Shown piece by piece: positions 8,663 to 17,814 of a stretch of DNA of 64,000 nucleotides. The position numbers and the translations under genes are program-made. Every line of letters starts with the position of its first letter. The stretch's first letter is position 1. The notes beneath the pieces were generated by a model, which ran no database searches, had not been told where the DNA came from, and worked only from the letters and a program-made list of their open reading frames with translations. Location of the stretch: assembly GCA_045633565.1 (NCBI GenBank), contig JAZQYO010000007.1, positions 124,001-188,000 of the forward strand, in the 5' to 3' direction. The stretch is from RGIG7450 sp045633565. GTDB lineage: Bacteria; Bacillota; Clostridia; RUG12999.

Positions 8663-9345
8663 GCATTCTGGATAATGTTAAACGAGTAAGAGAAAGAATA
8701 GAAAATGCGTGCGCGCGAGTGGGGAGAAACCCTGATGAAATAACGCTTATCGGCGTTACAAAAACGCACGGTGCGGACATAATTAACGAGGGTATTTCAG
8801 CCGGAATAACCGACATAGGTGAAAACCGGGTTCAGGAGATAACCGCAAAATATGATGATATAGACAAAGCGGCAAAAATTCACCTTATCGGGCATCTTCA
8901 GACAAATAAAGTTAAATATATTGCCGATAAAGTGGCAATGATACATTCGGTGGATTCTTTTAAACTTGCGAAAGAAATTTCTCGCAAGGCGCTCGGATGC
9001 GGGCGGGTTATGGATATTTTAATCCAGCTCAACATCTCGGGAGAAGAGTCCAAATCGGGGATTTCGCCGGAGTGTCTTGACGGGCTGCTTGAAGAGATAT
9101 CCGGTCTCAAAGGAGTTTTTGTACGGGGGCTTATGACAATACCGCCCATTGAAAGCGGAGATATGGCTGTCAGCCGGGATATTTTCAGAAAGTGCAATAA
9201 AATATATGTTGACAAACGGGCAAAAATATATGATAATATAAAGATAGATATTTTGTCCATGGGAATGAGCAACGATTTTGAAATCGCAATAGAGGAAGGC
9301 AGCACGATGGTGCGTGTCGGACGGGCGATTTTCGGAGAAAGATAA
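8659..9345 (+). CDS. yggS: YggS-family pyridoxal phosphate homeostasis protein
   Basis: Single-domain PLP-binding TIM barrel (alanine racemase N-terminal fold, COG0325), 228 residues. Lys35 in GVTKTH is the expected Schiff-base lysine; GENRVQE, HLIGHLQTNK, MSMGMSNDFEIAI and VRVGRAIFG are family signatures (the third appears here as LSMGMSNDFEIAIEEG). It buffers free PLP and has no known catalytic turnover. It starts by a 4-bp overlap with the previous gene and lies directly ahead of sepF, the usual place in Bacillota. Confidence 0.93.
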   Translation: MSILDNVKRVRERIENACARVGRNPDEITLIGVTKTHGADIINEGISAGITDIGENRVQEITAKYDDIDKAAKIHLIGHLQTNKVKYIADKVAMIHSVDSFKLAKEISRKALGCGRVMDILIQLNISGEESKSGISPECLDGLLEEISGLKGVFVRGLMTIPPIESGDMAVSRDIFRKCNKIYVDKRAKIYDNIKIDILSMGMSNDFEIAIEEGSTMVRVGRAIFGER

Positions 9346-9367
9346 TAATTTTTGGAGGTAGGATATA

Positions 9368-9787
9368 ATGGGTAAATTTTCTAAACTTTTAAACGCTATG
9401 GGAATTCCTACGGAGGAAGAATTTGAAGAAACCGAAGAAGTGGTTTATGAGAGTGAACCGGCTCCGACAGCAGCAAAAAGAGGCAAAGTTGTAAATATTA
9501 ATGCAACAACACAGTTCAGAGTTGTTGTTATTCAGCCGGAAAACTTTGACGAAGCTAAAGAAATTGCAGACCACTTAAAAGAAAGAAAACCGGTTGTAAT
9601 CAATCTTGAGCTTATGGACAAAGACTCTGCTCAGAAAATCTTCGACTTTTTAAACGGTGCAATTTATGCCCTCGGCGGTAGTGTTCAGAAGGTTGCTACA
9701 AACATTTATCTTATCGCTCCCTACAACGTAACAATTATGAGCGATTTCAGAGATGAACTTAAAAACAAAGGCCTTCTTTGGTCTTAA
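9368..9787 (+). CDS. sepF: Cell division protein SepF
   Basis: FtsZ-binding membrane anchor that aligns the septal ring. 139 residues: a short N-terminal amphipathic helix (MGKFSKLLNAMG), an acidic linker, and a C-terminal DUF552 beta-alpha-beta domain (about 50-135) with the FDEAKEIADHLKERKPVV and GAIYALGGSVQKV signatures. The ATG follows TGGAGGTAGGATA. Flanked by yggS and the YggT protein as in many Gram-positives. Confidence 0.94.
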   Translation: MGKFSKLLNAMGIPTEEEFEETEEVVYESEPAPTAAKRGKVVNINATTQFRVVVIQPENFDEAKEIADHLKERKPVVINLELMDKDSAQKIFDFLNGAIYALGGSVQKVATNIYLIAPYNVTIMSDFRDELKNKGLLWS

Positions 9788-9800
9788 AGGATAGAAAAGT

Positions 9801-10097
9801 ATGTTGGTATATGCGGTGCTGCAGGCGGTAAATTCCCTTTTCAGGATAGTTGAATTTCTTATAATAGCAAATGCTCTTGTAAGCTGGTTTCCGGTCTTCT
9901 GGCAGAATCCCACTCTGTCAAAAATCATGCAAATGATAAATGTGCTGACCGAGCCCATTTTAAAACCTGTAAGAAAACTTCTTTCAAAAACACCTGTGGG
10001 AAGTATGCCTATAGATATTGCGCCAATTATAACAATTCTGCTGCTTAGTGTATTGCAGAATATTCTGGTTATAATACTTGTTGCGGTAATCGGGTGA
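9801..10097 (+). CDS. ylmG: YggT-family membrane protein (YlmG)
   Basis: 98 residues, two predicted membrane helices (about 8-30 and 72-95) joined by a loop with the family motif (LVSWFPVFWQNP, then ILKPVRKLLSKTPVG). YlmG/YggT proteins sit in the cytoplasmic membrane. They are linked by gene order to SepF and division, but the biochemical role is not established. The gene follows sepF by 13 bp and precedes ylmH by 7 bp. Confidence 0.85.
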   Translation: MLVYAVLQAVNSLFRIVEFLIIANALVSWFPVFWQNPTLSKIMQMINVLTEPILKPVRKLLSKTPVGSMPIDIAPIITILLLSVLQNILVIILVAVIG

Positions 10098-10104
10098 AGA
10101 TAAA

Positions 10105-10833
10105 GTGGAAGAAAGAGATATTCTGATAAGCCGTCTGAAGGACCTTGCCGGAAGACGGGACAACGGAAATTACTGCACATTTTCGCCTTTTTTATGCCCT
10201 GATGTTCTGTCAGATGCCCGACGCATAAAAAATACGGTGTTTTGGGGCGGATACGAGGATGCTGAAAGGGTGATTGCTGCGTTTTTACCTGACTATATGT
10301 ACGAGCAGGATGTGGACTGGCCCATATCCATTCTTGTAATAACCCCGGCTGACGGAAAGACCTATAATCACAGGGATTATCTTGGGAGCCTTATGTCGCT
10401 CGGGATAAAACGTCAGGTGATGGGAGATATAATTATTGACGGCGGGAAGGCATATCTGTTTTGCCAGGAGGGCATAGAGGAGTTTATTATAAACAATCTC
10501 ACCCATGTTGCAGGCACTTCAGTCAATGTTTGCAGGGCAAATTGTGATGAGCCGTTGCCCCAGAGACGGTATGAAAAGATAACCGGGACTGTGGCGTCCG
10601 AAAGGCTGGACACGGTGGTTGCTCTTGCGGCAAACACCAGCAGAAGCAGAGCTGCAGAATTTATAGCTGCCGGCAATGTTGCGGTGAACGGCCGGGAAAT
10701 GATGAAAACAACTTTTGTGCCAAAACAGGGAGATATATTTTCGGTGCGGGGCAAAGGAAAGTTTGTATATGCGGGTGCGCTTGGGATTTCAAAAAAAGGA
10801 CGCACTGTCATAGAAATTAAAAAATATATTTAG
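10105..10833 (+). CDS. ylmH: S4-domain RNA-binding protein YlmH
   Basis: 242 residues. An N-terminal YlmH-type region (about 1-165) with LCPDVLSDARR and the DYLGSLMSLGIKRQVMGDI signature is followed by an S4 RNA-binding domain (about 170-240, ERLDTVVALAANTSRSRA, AAGNVAVNGR). YlmH homologues bind ribosomal or tRNA-related RNA and have been linked to ribosome rescue. The start is a GTG at 10105. No strong ribosome binding site is evident, so coupling from the upstream gene (stop 7 bp earlier) is likely. Confidence 0.88.
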   Translation: MEERDILISRLKDLAGRRDNGNYCTFSPFLCPDVLSDARRIKNTVFWGGYEDAERVIAAFLPDYMYEQDVDWPISILVITPADGKTYNHRDYLGSLMSLGIKRQVMGDIIIDGGKAYLFCQEGIEEFIINNLTHVAGTSVNVCRANCDEPLPQRRYEKITGTVASERLDTVVALAANTSRSRAAEFIAAGNVAVNGREMMKTTFVPKQGDIFSVRGKGKFVYAGALGISKKGRTVIEIKKYI

Positions 10834-10848
10834 GAAGAGAGGAATATC

Positions 10849-11310
10849 ATGTTATCACCAATAGACCTTGAAACAAAGGAATTTAAGAAAACTCTCGGCG
10901 GATACAGCAGGGAAGATGTTGACGGTTTTATGGCTATGCTCTTCCAGGACTATAAATCATTATACATGGAAAATGTATCGCTCAAGGACAAGGTTAATAT
11001 GCTGTCTGCAGCGGTATCAAAATATAAATCAATGGAGGACGTTCTGCAGAGCACGCTTGTTGTGGCTCAGTCAGCAAGTGACGAGCTGAAAAACAGTGCC
11101 CGTGAAAAAGCAGGCGTTATCATTGAGGAAGCTGAGATGAAAGCCGGAAAGATTGAAATTGAGGCGAGGCAGAAACTCAGCACAATAGAAAATGAATATA
11201 ATAATGTCAAAATGCAGCTTGCAAGTTATAAAAAGCAGATTTCGGCCCTGCTTGAAGGGATACTCGAATCGGTAAACAACTTGCCTGAAAATGCTGAAAG
11301 GAATGAATAA
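10849..11310 (+). CDS. divIVA: DivIVA-domain cell pole/septum protein
   Basis: 153 residues. The N-terminal membrane-curvature-binding segment has LSPIDLETKEFKKTLGGYSR followed by EDVDGFM, the diagnostic DivIVA start. The rest is a long coiled coil (about 30-145, rich in Glu, Lys and Ala). It marks negatively curved membrane at septa and poles and recruits partner proteins. The ATG follows GGAAGAGAGGAAT. Last of the division cluster, ending two bases before the ileS start. Confidence 0.93.
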   Translation: MLSPIDLETKEFKKTLGGYSREDVDGFMAMLFQDYKSLYMENVSLKDKVNMLSAAVSKYKSMEDVLQSTLVVAQSASDELKNSAREKAGVIIEEAEMKAGKIEIEARQKLSTIENEYNNVKMQLASYKKQISALLEGILESVNNLPENAERNE

Positions 11311-11311
11311 A

Positions 11312-14086
11312 ATGGATTACGGCAAAACCTTAAATCTTCCCCAGACTGAGTTTTCAATGAGGGCAAATCTGCCCACAAAAGAACCGGTTCAGCTTGAAAA
11401 CTGGGAAAATGAAGAACTTTACAAGAAAATAATCAAGAAAAACGAGGGTAAACCTACATACGTGCTTCATGACGGCCCTCCCTATGCCAACGGTAATATT
11501 CACCTTGGACACACTCTCAATAAAATTCTGAAGGATATTATTGTCCGTCAGAAAAATATGAGTGGTTATCAGTCCCACTATGTTCCCGGTTGGGATACAC
11601 ACGGTCTCCCCATTGAAAAACAGGCTATAAAGAAGCTGGGAATTAACCCTGCACAGGCGGGTATTGTAAAATTCCGTGAGGTTTGCCGTGAGTTTGCGCT
11701 GGGTCATGTTGACAATCAGCGTACACAGTTTAAGAGACTTGGCGTTTTGGGCGACTGGGAAAACCCCTACATCACTCTTGACCCCGAATATGAAGCTACA
11801 CAGATAGAAATGTTCGGTGAAATGGCGAAAAAGGGATATATTTACAAAGGTCTTAAACCGGTTTACTGGTGTGAAGACTGTGAAACAGCCCTTGCCGAAG
11901 CAGAAATTGAATATCAGGACGATACAACAGACACAATTTTTGTAAAATTTGAACTGTCTGATGACAAAGGAATGTTTGGTGACATTGCTGAAAAAATCTT
12001 TTTCGTTATCTGGACAACAACTACATGGACTCTGCCTGCAAATATGGCAATCTGTCTTAATGCGAATTTTGAATACAGCATTGTCAAAAACGGCGATGAA
12101 GCGTATGTAATCGCAAGCGAGCTTGTAGATACTGTTATGGCAACTGCAGGGATTACTGATTATTCTGTAATCAAAACTGTTTCAGGTGCAGAACTTGAAT
12201 ATATGAAATGCCGTCATCCTTTCTTAGACAGGGATTCGCTTATTATTTTAGGCGACCACGTAACTCTTGACGCAGGTACAGGCTGTGTTCATACAGCTCC
12301 CGGTCACGGTATGGAAGACTATATGGTTTGCTTTAACAACTATCCGGAAATCGACATCCTCGTTCCGGTTGATTCCAAAGGTTATCTCACAGAAGAAGCA
12401 GGTGAATTTGCCGGCCTGTTCTATGCAGATTCCAATAAGAAAATCATTGAAAAGCTCCGCGAAACAGGAAATCTCCTGGCTTGTGAAGAAATCACTCACT
12501 CATATCCGCACTGCTGGAGATGTAAAAAGCCCATCATTTACCGTGCGACAGAGCAGTGGTTTGCATCAGTTGACGGCTTCAGAGCAGAAACTTTAGATGC
12601 CATCAAAACAGTTAAATGGATTCCTGCATGGGGTGAAGACAGAATTACAAACATGGTTAAAGACCGTAACGACTGGTGCATTTCCAGACAGAGAGCATGG
12701 GGCGTTCCGATACCCATTTTCTACTGCAAAGATTGCGGTAAACCCATTATAAACGACGAAACTATAAAAGCGGTTGCAAATCTCTTCAGAACAAAAGGTT
12801 CTGACCAGTGGTTTGCTCTTGATGCATCCGAAATCCTGCCTGCAGGCTTTAAGTGTGAATGTGGCGGAACTGAGTTTACAAAAGAAACTGACACAATGGA
12901 CGTTTGGTTTGACTCGGGTTCATCCAACGGTGCAGTTATGAAGGATAGGAACGACCTTACTTTCCCTGCAGACCTTTACCTTGAAGGTAACGACCAGTAC
13001 AGAGGCTGGTTCCAGTCATCACTTCTTGTCAGCGTTGCAAACTACGGTGTTGCACCTTACAGAAATGTTTTGACTCACGGTATGGTAATTGACGAGGAAC
13101 GCAGAAAAATGTCCAAATCACTCGGCAACGGTATGGATCCGCTTGAAATTATCAAAACCAACGGTGCAGATATACTTCGTATGTGGATTGCATCTTCCGA
13201 CTATAAATCGGACATTAAGATTTCCAAGGATATTATTGCTCAGCTTTCTGAAGGCTACAGAAAAATCAGAAATACTGCAAGATATATCATTGGTAACATC
13301 AGCGACTTTAATCCGGACACAAATTCTGTAGCATATAAAGATATGACAGAGCTTGACAAATGGGCGCTCATGAAGCTGACAAGACTTGTTAAAACTGTAA
13401 ATCAGGCGTATGATGAGTTTGAGTTCCATGTTGTTTATCATGCAATTCATAATTTCTGCGTTGTTGATATGAGTAACTTCTATCTTGATGTTATAAAAGA
13501 CAGACTTTATACAGAAAAGGCTGACAGCCAGGAAAGAAGAAGCGCACAGACAGCAATATTTATGATTCTTGATGCGCTTGTGAAAATGCTTTCGCCTATC
13601 ATAGCATTCTCTGCGGAGGAGATGTGGAAGAGCATGCCTCACAGAGCGTCTGATGATGCAGAAAGCGTATCCTTAAACGATATGCCTGTATATAGCAGCG
13701 AGTATGAAGACGAGGCTCTCTGGAATAAATATGAAGACCTTATTGCACTCAGAGGGGATGCGCAGAAAGCTCTTGAAGAAGCAAGAAATGCTAAGGTTAT
13801 CGGTCACTCACTGGGCGCAGCCGTAGAAATTTTTGCAGAAGGAAAGGCTTATGAATTCCTGAAAGAAAACGAAGAACTGCTTAAGACCATCCTGATTGTT
13901 TCGGCTGTAAAAGTAACTGAAGGCGAAGGTGGAGACTTTAAAGGAGAAAGCTACAAAGCTTCCTACAAAGTAAGCGCTGCCGAAGGTGAAAAATGTGAAC
14001 GCTGCTGGATGTTCAGTCAGACGGTTGGTTCTGATAAAGACCACCCAACTCTCTGCAGCAGATGTGCACAGGTTATTAACGACTAA
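11312..14086 (+). CDS. ileS: Isoleucyl-tRNA synthetase
   Basis: Class I synthetase charging tRNA-Ile, 924 residues. HIGH motif HLGH at about 62-66 in NGNIHLGHTLNK, GWDTHGLPIE, the CP1 editing domain, KMSKS at about 599-603, and a C-terminal zinc site with CERCW at about 894 and CSRC near 913. This is the bacterial type that carries the zinc tail. Start taken at ATG 11312, with AAAGGA 9 nt upstream inside divIVA; an earlier in-frame ATG at 11291 lacks such spacing. No T-box leader is present because it lies inside the operon. Confidence 0.96.
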   Translation: MDYGKTLNLPQTEFSMRANLPTKEPVQLENWENEELYKKIIKKNEGKPTYVLHDGPPYANGNIHLGHTLNKILKDIIVRQKNMSGYQSHYVPGWDTHGLPIEKQAIKKLGINPAQAGIVKFREVCREFALGHVDNQRTQFKRLGVLGDWENPYITLDPEYEATQIEMFGEMAKKGYIYKGLKPVYWCEDCETALAEAEIEYQDDTTDTIFVKFELSDDKGMFGDIAEKIFFVIWTTTTWTLPANMAICLNANFEYSIVKNGDEAYVIASELVDTVMATAGITDYSVIKTVSGAELEYMKCRHPFLDRDSLIILGDHVTLDAGTGCVHTAPGHGMEDYMVCFNNYPEIDILVPVDSKGYLTEEAGEFAGLFYADSNKKIIEKLRETGNLLACEEITHSYPHCWRCKKPIIYRATEQWFASVDGFRAETLDAIKTVKWIPAWGEDRITNMVKDRNDWCISRQRAWGVPIPIFYCKDCGKPIINDETIKAVANLFRTKGSDQWFALDASEILPAGFKCECGGTEFTKETDTMDVWFDSGSSNGAVMKDRNDLTFPADLYLEGNDQYRGWFQSSLLVSVANYGVAPYRNVLTHGMVIDEERRKMSKSLGNGMDPLEIIKTNGADILRMWIASSDYKSDIKISKDIIAQLSEGYRKIRNTARYIIGNISDFNPDTNSVAYKDMTELDKWALMKLTRLVKTVNQAYDEFEFHVVYHAIHNFCVVDMSNFYLDVIKDRLYTEKADSQERRSAQTAIFMILDALVKMLSPIIAFSAEEMWKSMPHRASDDAESVSLNDMPVYSSEYEDEALWNKYEDLIALRGDAQKALEEARNAKVIGHSLGAAVEIFAEGKAYEFLKENEELLKTILIVSAVKVTEGEGGDFKGESYKASYKVSAAEGEKCERCWMFSQTVGSDKDHPTLCSRCAQVIND

Positions 14087-14091
14087 TATAT

Positions 14092-14109
14092 GCAGCCCCG
14101 CAAGGGGCT
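14092..14109 (+). other. GC-rich hairpin between ileS and trmD
   Basis: CAGCCCC, GCAA loop, GGGGCTG. It is followed by TTGTC rather than a run of T, so it is not a convincing intrinsic terminator. It may stabilise or partly attenuate the mRNA between ileS and trmD. Confidence 0.5.
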
Positions 14110-14136
14110 GTTGTCATATCGAAAGGAATAAAGAAA

Positions 14137-14898
14137 ATGCGATTTGATGTTCTGACTCTTTTTCCGCAGATGTTCGAAGGGGTGCTTGGCGAAAGTATGA
14201 TAGCAAGGGCACAGAAAAACGGACATATTGAGATTAACTATGTAAACATACGTGATTTTTCAAAAAGCAAGCATAAAAATGTTGATGACTACGCATACGG
14301 TGGCGGAACGGGACTTGTTATGGGAGTCCAGCCGATATGCGATGCGCACAAATCTGTAACTGGCGGAGAAAAGGTTTTCACCGTTTATATGTCGCCTCAG
14401 GGCAGGGTGCTTGACCAAAAATTAGTGCGCGAACTTGCAGAAAAACCGAGGATTGTCATGCTTTGTGGCCATTATGAAGGCATAGACGAGCGAGCGATAG
14501 AAGAAATAGTTGATATGGAAATTTCCATTGGTGACTATGTGCTCACCGGCGGAGAAATTCCCGCAATGGCACTAATTGACTCTGTTGCAAGGATGATTCC
14601 CGGCGTACTTCCCGACAGCTCGGCATACGAAGAAGATTCCCACTATAACGGACTGCTGGAATACCCTCATTATACCCGTCCTGAGGAAATTGACGGCAGA
14701 CGGGTGCCGGACGTTTTGTTGTCCGGTCATCATAAAAACATTACTGCCTGGAAAAGGAGACAGGCCATTTTCCGCACATGGCTAAAAAGACCGGATATGC
14801 TACGGAAAGCACCGCTGACAGAGGAGGATAAAAAGTTTTTAAAAGAGCTGAAAGGCAAAAAACGAAAATCCTTTAAAAGGGCAGTGTATGAAGAATAA
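14137..14898 (+). CDS. trmD: tRNA (guanine-N1)-methyltransferase
   Basis: SPOUT-class methyltransferase that makes m1G37 and prevents frameshifting. 253 residues, family length. MRFDVLTLFPQMFEG start, DDYAYGGGTGLVM, the trefoil-knot SAM loop LCGHYEGIDERA, and SIGDYVLTGGEIPA. The C-terminal domain has LSGHHKNITAWKRRQ. The ATG follows GAAAGGAATAA. Usually it travels with rpsP-rimM-rplS; here it stands at the end of the ileS block instead, separated by a 50-bp gap with a hairpin. Confidence 0.96.
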   Translation: MRFDVLTLFPQMFEGVLGESMIARAQKNGHIEINYVNIRDFSKSKHKNVDDYAYGGGTGLVMGVQPICDAHKSVTGGEKVFTVYMSPQGRVLDQKLVRELAEKPRIVMLCGHYEGIDERAIEEIVDMEISIGDYVLTGGEIPAMALIDSVARMIPGVLPDSSAYEEDSHYNGLLEYPHYTRPEEIDGRRVPDVLLSGHHKNITAWKRRQAIFRTWLKRPDMLRKAPLTEEDKKFLKELKGKKRKSFKRAVYEE

Positions 14899-14918
14899 AT
14901 AACTGTGAAAAATAAACA

Positions 14919-14957
14919 AAAAACACCTTAAAATTTCGTGCATTTTAAGGTGTTTTT
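14919..14957 (+). terminator. Intrinsic terminator after trmD
   Basis: Arms AACACCTTAAAAT and ATTTTAAGGTGTT around a TTCGTGC loop, followed by a T5 run. It ends the long rightward block. Confidence 0.9.
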
Positions 14958-15023
14958 GCTAAATTGCACATAAAATTTTTTAAATGATTGTTTATAAATG
15001 CTGAATACAAGCTCCGAATAATA

Positions 15024-15032
15024 TGATATAAT
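15024..15032 (+). promoter_or_regulatory. Extended -10 upstream of the EF-G-like gene
   Basis: TGA followed by TATAAT at 15027-15032. The -35 region (around 15003-15009) is weak, so the extended -10 is probably decisive. The leader before TTG 15066 is short. Confidence 0.55.
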
Positions 15033-15065
15033 TATTAATATAAACCATTGAAGGAGCTGATTAAA

Positions 15066-17099
15066 TTGAATATCTATACCAGTGAAAAAATCCGAAACGT
15101 GGCATTGCTCTCGCACAGTAAAGCGGGCAAAACTTCTCTTGCAGAAGCAATGCTTTATGATACAGGTGTTATTTCCCGTATAGGCAAAACAGAAGATGGA
15201 AACACAGTTTGCGACTATGACAGCGAAGAAATTAAAAGAGTAGTTTCTATAAGGTCATCTCTTGTAGCAATTGAATATGCAAATCATAAAATAAATATAG
15301 TTGACACACCGGGATATTTTGATTTTGTCGGAGATATGTATGGTGCAATCAGCGCATGCGACGTTGGACTTATTGTTGCCAGCGGTAAATCGGGCGCAAA
15401 AGTAGGCGGCGAAATTGCTTTTAAGCAGGCTGAAAAAGTGGGCATGCCCGTAATGTTCTTCATAAACAAAATGGACCATGAAAACTGCGACCATGAAAAG
15501 GTTCTGGCAGACATTCATTCGGCTATTACACCAAAAGCGCTTCCTCTTCAGATTCCCATTGTAAAGGGCGGAGTGTTTGAGGGGATTATTGATATAATTG
15601 ACAGTGTTGCATATATGTTTGAGGACGGAAAAGTAAGAAAAGCTGATGTCCCCGATGACTATTATGCAGCTCTTCAGAACGCAAAAGCTGAGCTTTGTGA
15701 AGCTATTGCAGAAACTGACGAAGCACTCATGGACAAATTCTTCTCCGAAGAACCGTTTACTCTTGAGGACTTTGTAAGTGGTACAAGAAAAGCGATAATT
15801 GAGCGTACATTCTTCCCGGTAATGTATGGTAGTGCTACTGCAAATAAGGGTGTTGATACGCTGCTTAATATTATCACAAGATACGCACCGTCACCGGCAG
15901 ATATGCCTGCTAAATCGGTAGAAGAAGGCGGAGCAACAATAGAAATTGCCTGTGGTGATGCAAATCCGCTTTGTGCGAGAGTTTTCAAAACTGTTAATGA
16001 CTCATTCGTTGGTAAGGTTTCATTTGTAAGACTTTACTCGGGTAGCCTGTCAAAGAATGCAACGGTTAACAATTCTACAAGAGGCACCGCAGAAAAGCTT
16101 GGCGGGCTTATGACAATGCGCGGCAAAGAAAAAATTGAGCTTGATATGGTTCATGCCGGCGATATTTTTGCAGTTGCAAAACTTGGCGCAACAAAAACAG
16201 GCGATACTTTTGCAGCTCAGGGTAAGGCATACACTCTTGAGCCGATAGCGTTCCCTGAACCGCTTTACACAATGGCGTTTGAACCTAAGGCAAAAGGCGA
16301 TGAAGATAAAATTGCAGCAGGTCTTGCAAAACTTGTTGAAGAAGATACAACTTTAAAATTTGAAAGCAACAGCGAAATCCGTCAGCTTCTTGTTTCCGGT
16401 CTTGGCGACCAGCATCTTGATGTTGTTGTGGCAAGACTTAAAGCTATGGGTACAGAAGTGACTATAGTTCAGCCTAAGGTTACATACAGAGAAACAATCA
16501 CAAAGAAAATTCAGGCTGAAGGTAAACATAAAAAACAGTCAGGCGGTCACGGTCAGTATGGCCATGTTAAAATGGAATTTGAACCCTGCGACAGTGAAGA
16601 ACTGATTTTTGAAGAAAAAATCTTCGGCGGCAGCGTTCCCAAGAACTATCATCCTGCAGTAGAAAAAGGTCTGCTTGAAATGATGCCGGTAGGTATCCAG
16701 GCAGGATACAAGGTTGTTGGCGTTAAAGCTACACTTTACGATGGTTCATACCACGATGTCGACTCGTCTGAAATGGCGTTTAAAATGGCGGCTCACCTTG
16801 CATTTAAAGAACTTGTTAATGCAGGCCCCATCCTTCTTGAGCCAATCGGCCACCTTGAAGTTTTAATTCCTGATGAATACACAGGCGACATCATGGGCGA
16901 CATTAATAAACGCAGAGGCAGAGTGCTTGGTATTGAGCCGGGCAAGATTATTGCTGAAGTACCCATGAGCGAAATGAACAAATATGCTATTGAGCTTCGT
17001 TCAATGACTCAGGGCAGAGGAGAATACACTCTTGCTTTTGAAAGATATGAACAGGCTCCTCCGCAGGTTGTTCAGAAGGTAATGAGCGAAAACAACTAA
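15066..17099 (+). CDS. EF-G-like translation factor GTPase
   Basis: 677 residues, five-domain EF-G architecture. G1 SHSKAGKTS at about 16-24, G3 DTPGYFDF, G4 NKMD, and domain IV with GQYGHVKMEFEP. It belongs to the EF-G paralogue group common in Clostridia rather than canonical fusA: it stands alone, not in the str operon, and has a divergent P-loop (Ser where EF-G has Ala or Gly). Such paralogues may act in translocation, recycling or stress. The start is TTG 15066, with AAGGAG 9 nt before it; the upstream TTG at 15048 precedes that site. Monocistronic between terminators. Confidence 0.85.
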   Translation: MNIYTSEKIRNVALLSHSKAGKTSLAEAMLYDTGVISRIGKTEDGNTVCDYDSEEIKRVVSIRSSLVAIEYANHKINIVDTPGYFDFVGDMYGAISACDVGLIVASGKSGAKVGGEIAFKQAEKVGMPVMFFINKMDHENCDHEKVLADIHSAITPKALPLQIPIVKGGVFEGIIDIIDSVAYMFEDGKVRKADVPDDYYAALQNAKAELCEAIAETDEALMDKFFSEEPFTLEDFVSGTRKAIIERTFFPVMYGSATANKGVDTLLNIITRYAPSPADMPAKSVEEGGATIEIACGDANPLCARVFKTVNDSFVGKVSFVRLYSGSLSKNATVNNSTRGTAEKLGGLMTMRGKEKIELDMVHAGDIFAVAKLGATKTGDTFAAQGKAYTLEPIAFPEPLYTMAFEPKAKGDEDKIAAGLAKLVEEDTTLKFESNSEIRQLLVSGLGDQHLDVVVARLKAMGTEVTIVQPKVTYRETITKKIQAEGKHKKQSGGHGQYGHVKMEFEPCDSEELIFEEKIFGGSVPKNYHPAVEKGLLEMMPVGIQAGYKVVGVKATLYDGSYHDVDSSEMAFKMAAHLAFKELVNAGPILLEPIGHLEVLIPDEYTGDIMGDINKRRGRVLGIEPGKIIAEVPMSEMNKYAIELRSMTQGRGEYTLAFERYEQAPPQVVQKVMSENN

Positions 17100-17129
17100 A
17101 AAACTTCATGTTCTCCTAGAACATAAAAT

Positions 17130-17165
17130 GAGCCGTCCGGAACTATGTTTCCGGGCGGCTCGCTT
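17130..17165 (+). terminator. Terminator after the EF-G-like gene
   Basis: GAGCCGTCCGGAA paired with TTCCGGGCGGCTC around a short loop, then CGCTTT. Strong GC stem with a modest T tract. Confidence 0.75.
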
Positions 17166-17183
17166 TATGTCGGAAAAAAAGTA

Positions 17184-17212
17184 TTGCAAAGAGAAATGCT
17201 TTATGGTAAAAT
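17184..17212 (+). promoter_or_regulatory. Promoter for mntP
   Basis: TTGCAA (17184-17189), 17-bp spacer ending TGG, TAAAAT (17207-17212). No room or conserved sequence for a yybP-ykoY manganese riboswitch is visible in the short leader. Confidence 0.65.
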
Positions 17213-17241
17213 AAAAATTACATTATTTGGAGGAGATAAAA

Positions 17242-17814
17242 ATGAGTTTTATTGAGGTTTTACTTATTGGTATAGGCCTTTCTGCCGATGCATTTGCTGT
17301 TGCGGTATGTAAAGGTCTTAACATGAGAAAAATAAATTATACACACGCACTCATCATTGCCCTGTTTTTCGGCGGATTTCAGGCACTTATGCCCCTTATC
17401 GGCTGGATACTGGGCAGCAGCTTCAGGGTATATATTGAAAATTTTGACCACTGGATTGCCTTTGTGCTTTTAGCGTTTATAGGCGGAAAAATGATAGTAG
17501 AAGCGCTGAAAAATGAAGATGAGGGCTGCTGCAGCTGCGAAAAACTTGATATAAAAGAGCTGTTTGTGATGGCTGTTGCAACAAGCATAGACGCACTTGC
17601 AGTAGGTATAACTTTTGCTCTTGTTGATGTTAACATCTGGGGCTCCATTACAGTAATCGGGCTTACAACCTTTGTACTTTCTGCAATCGGCGTGGTAATA
17701 GGTAATAAATTTGGTGCAAAATATAAAAGCAAAGCTGAACTTGCCGGCGGAATTATTCTTGTGCTTATAGGACTTAAAATATTACTTGAGCACCTTGAAA
17801 TTATCAGTTTTTAA
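17242..17814 (+). CDS. mntP: Manganese efflux pump MntP
   Basis: 190-residue integral membrane protein with six predicted helices in two three-helix repeats. Each repeat carries a conserved acidic motif: GLSADAFAVAVCKGL in the first and ATSIDALAVGITFALVDV in the second. These Asp residues bind Mn2+ in family members, which export Mn2+. A cytoplasmic loop between repeats has an EGCCSCEK cysteine cluster, perhaps metal-responsive (inference). ATG 17242 has TTGGAGGAG just upstream. Its 3' end overlaps the convergent hydrolase gene by 11 bp. Confidence 0.92.
   Translation: MSFIEVLLIGIGLSADAFAVAVCKGLNMRKINYTHALIIALFFGGFQALMPLIGWILGSSFRVYIENFDHWIAFVLLAFIGGKMIVEALKNEDEGCCSCEKLDIKELFVMAVATSIDALAVGITFALVDVNIWGSITVIGLTTFVLSAIGVVIGNKFGAKYKSKAELAGGIILVLIGLKILLEHLEIISF

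Noticed and set aside
11200..11311. T-box leader for ileS
   Set aside because: ileS starts two bases after divIVA inside an operon; there is no room for a leader and no T-box sequence was seen.
13118..13642. 174-codon antisense ORF within ileS
   Set aside because: Shadow of the strongly supported ileS frame without start signals.
14092..14115. Intrinsic terminator between ileS and trmD
   Set aside because: The stem is good but no T tract follows; recorded only as a hairpin.
17165..17241. Manganese (yybP-ykoY) riboswitch upstream of mntP
   Set aside because: The leader after the predicted promoter is only about 25 nt and lacks the paired loops of that riboswitch.
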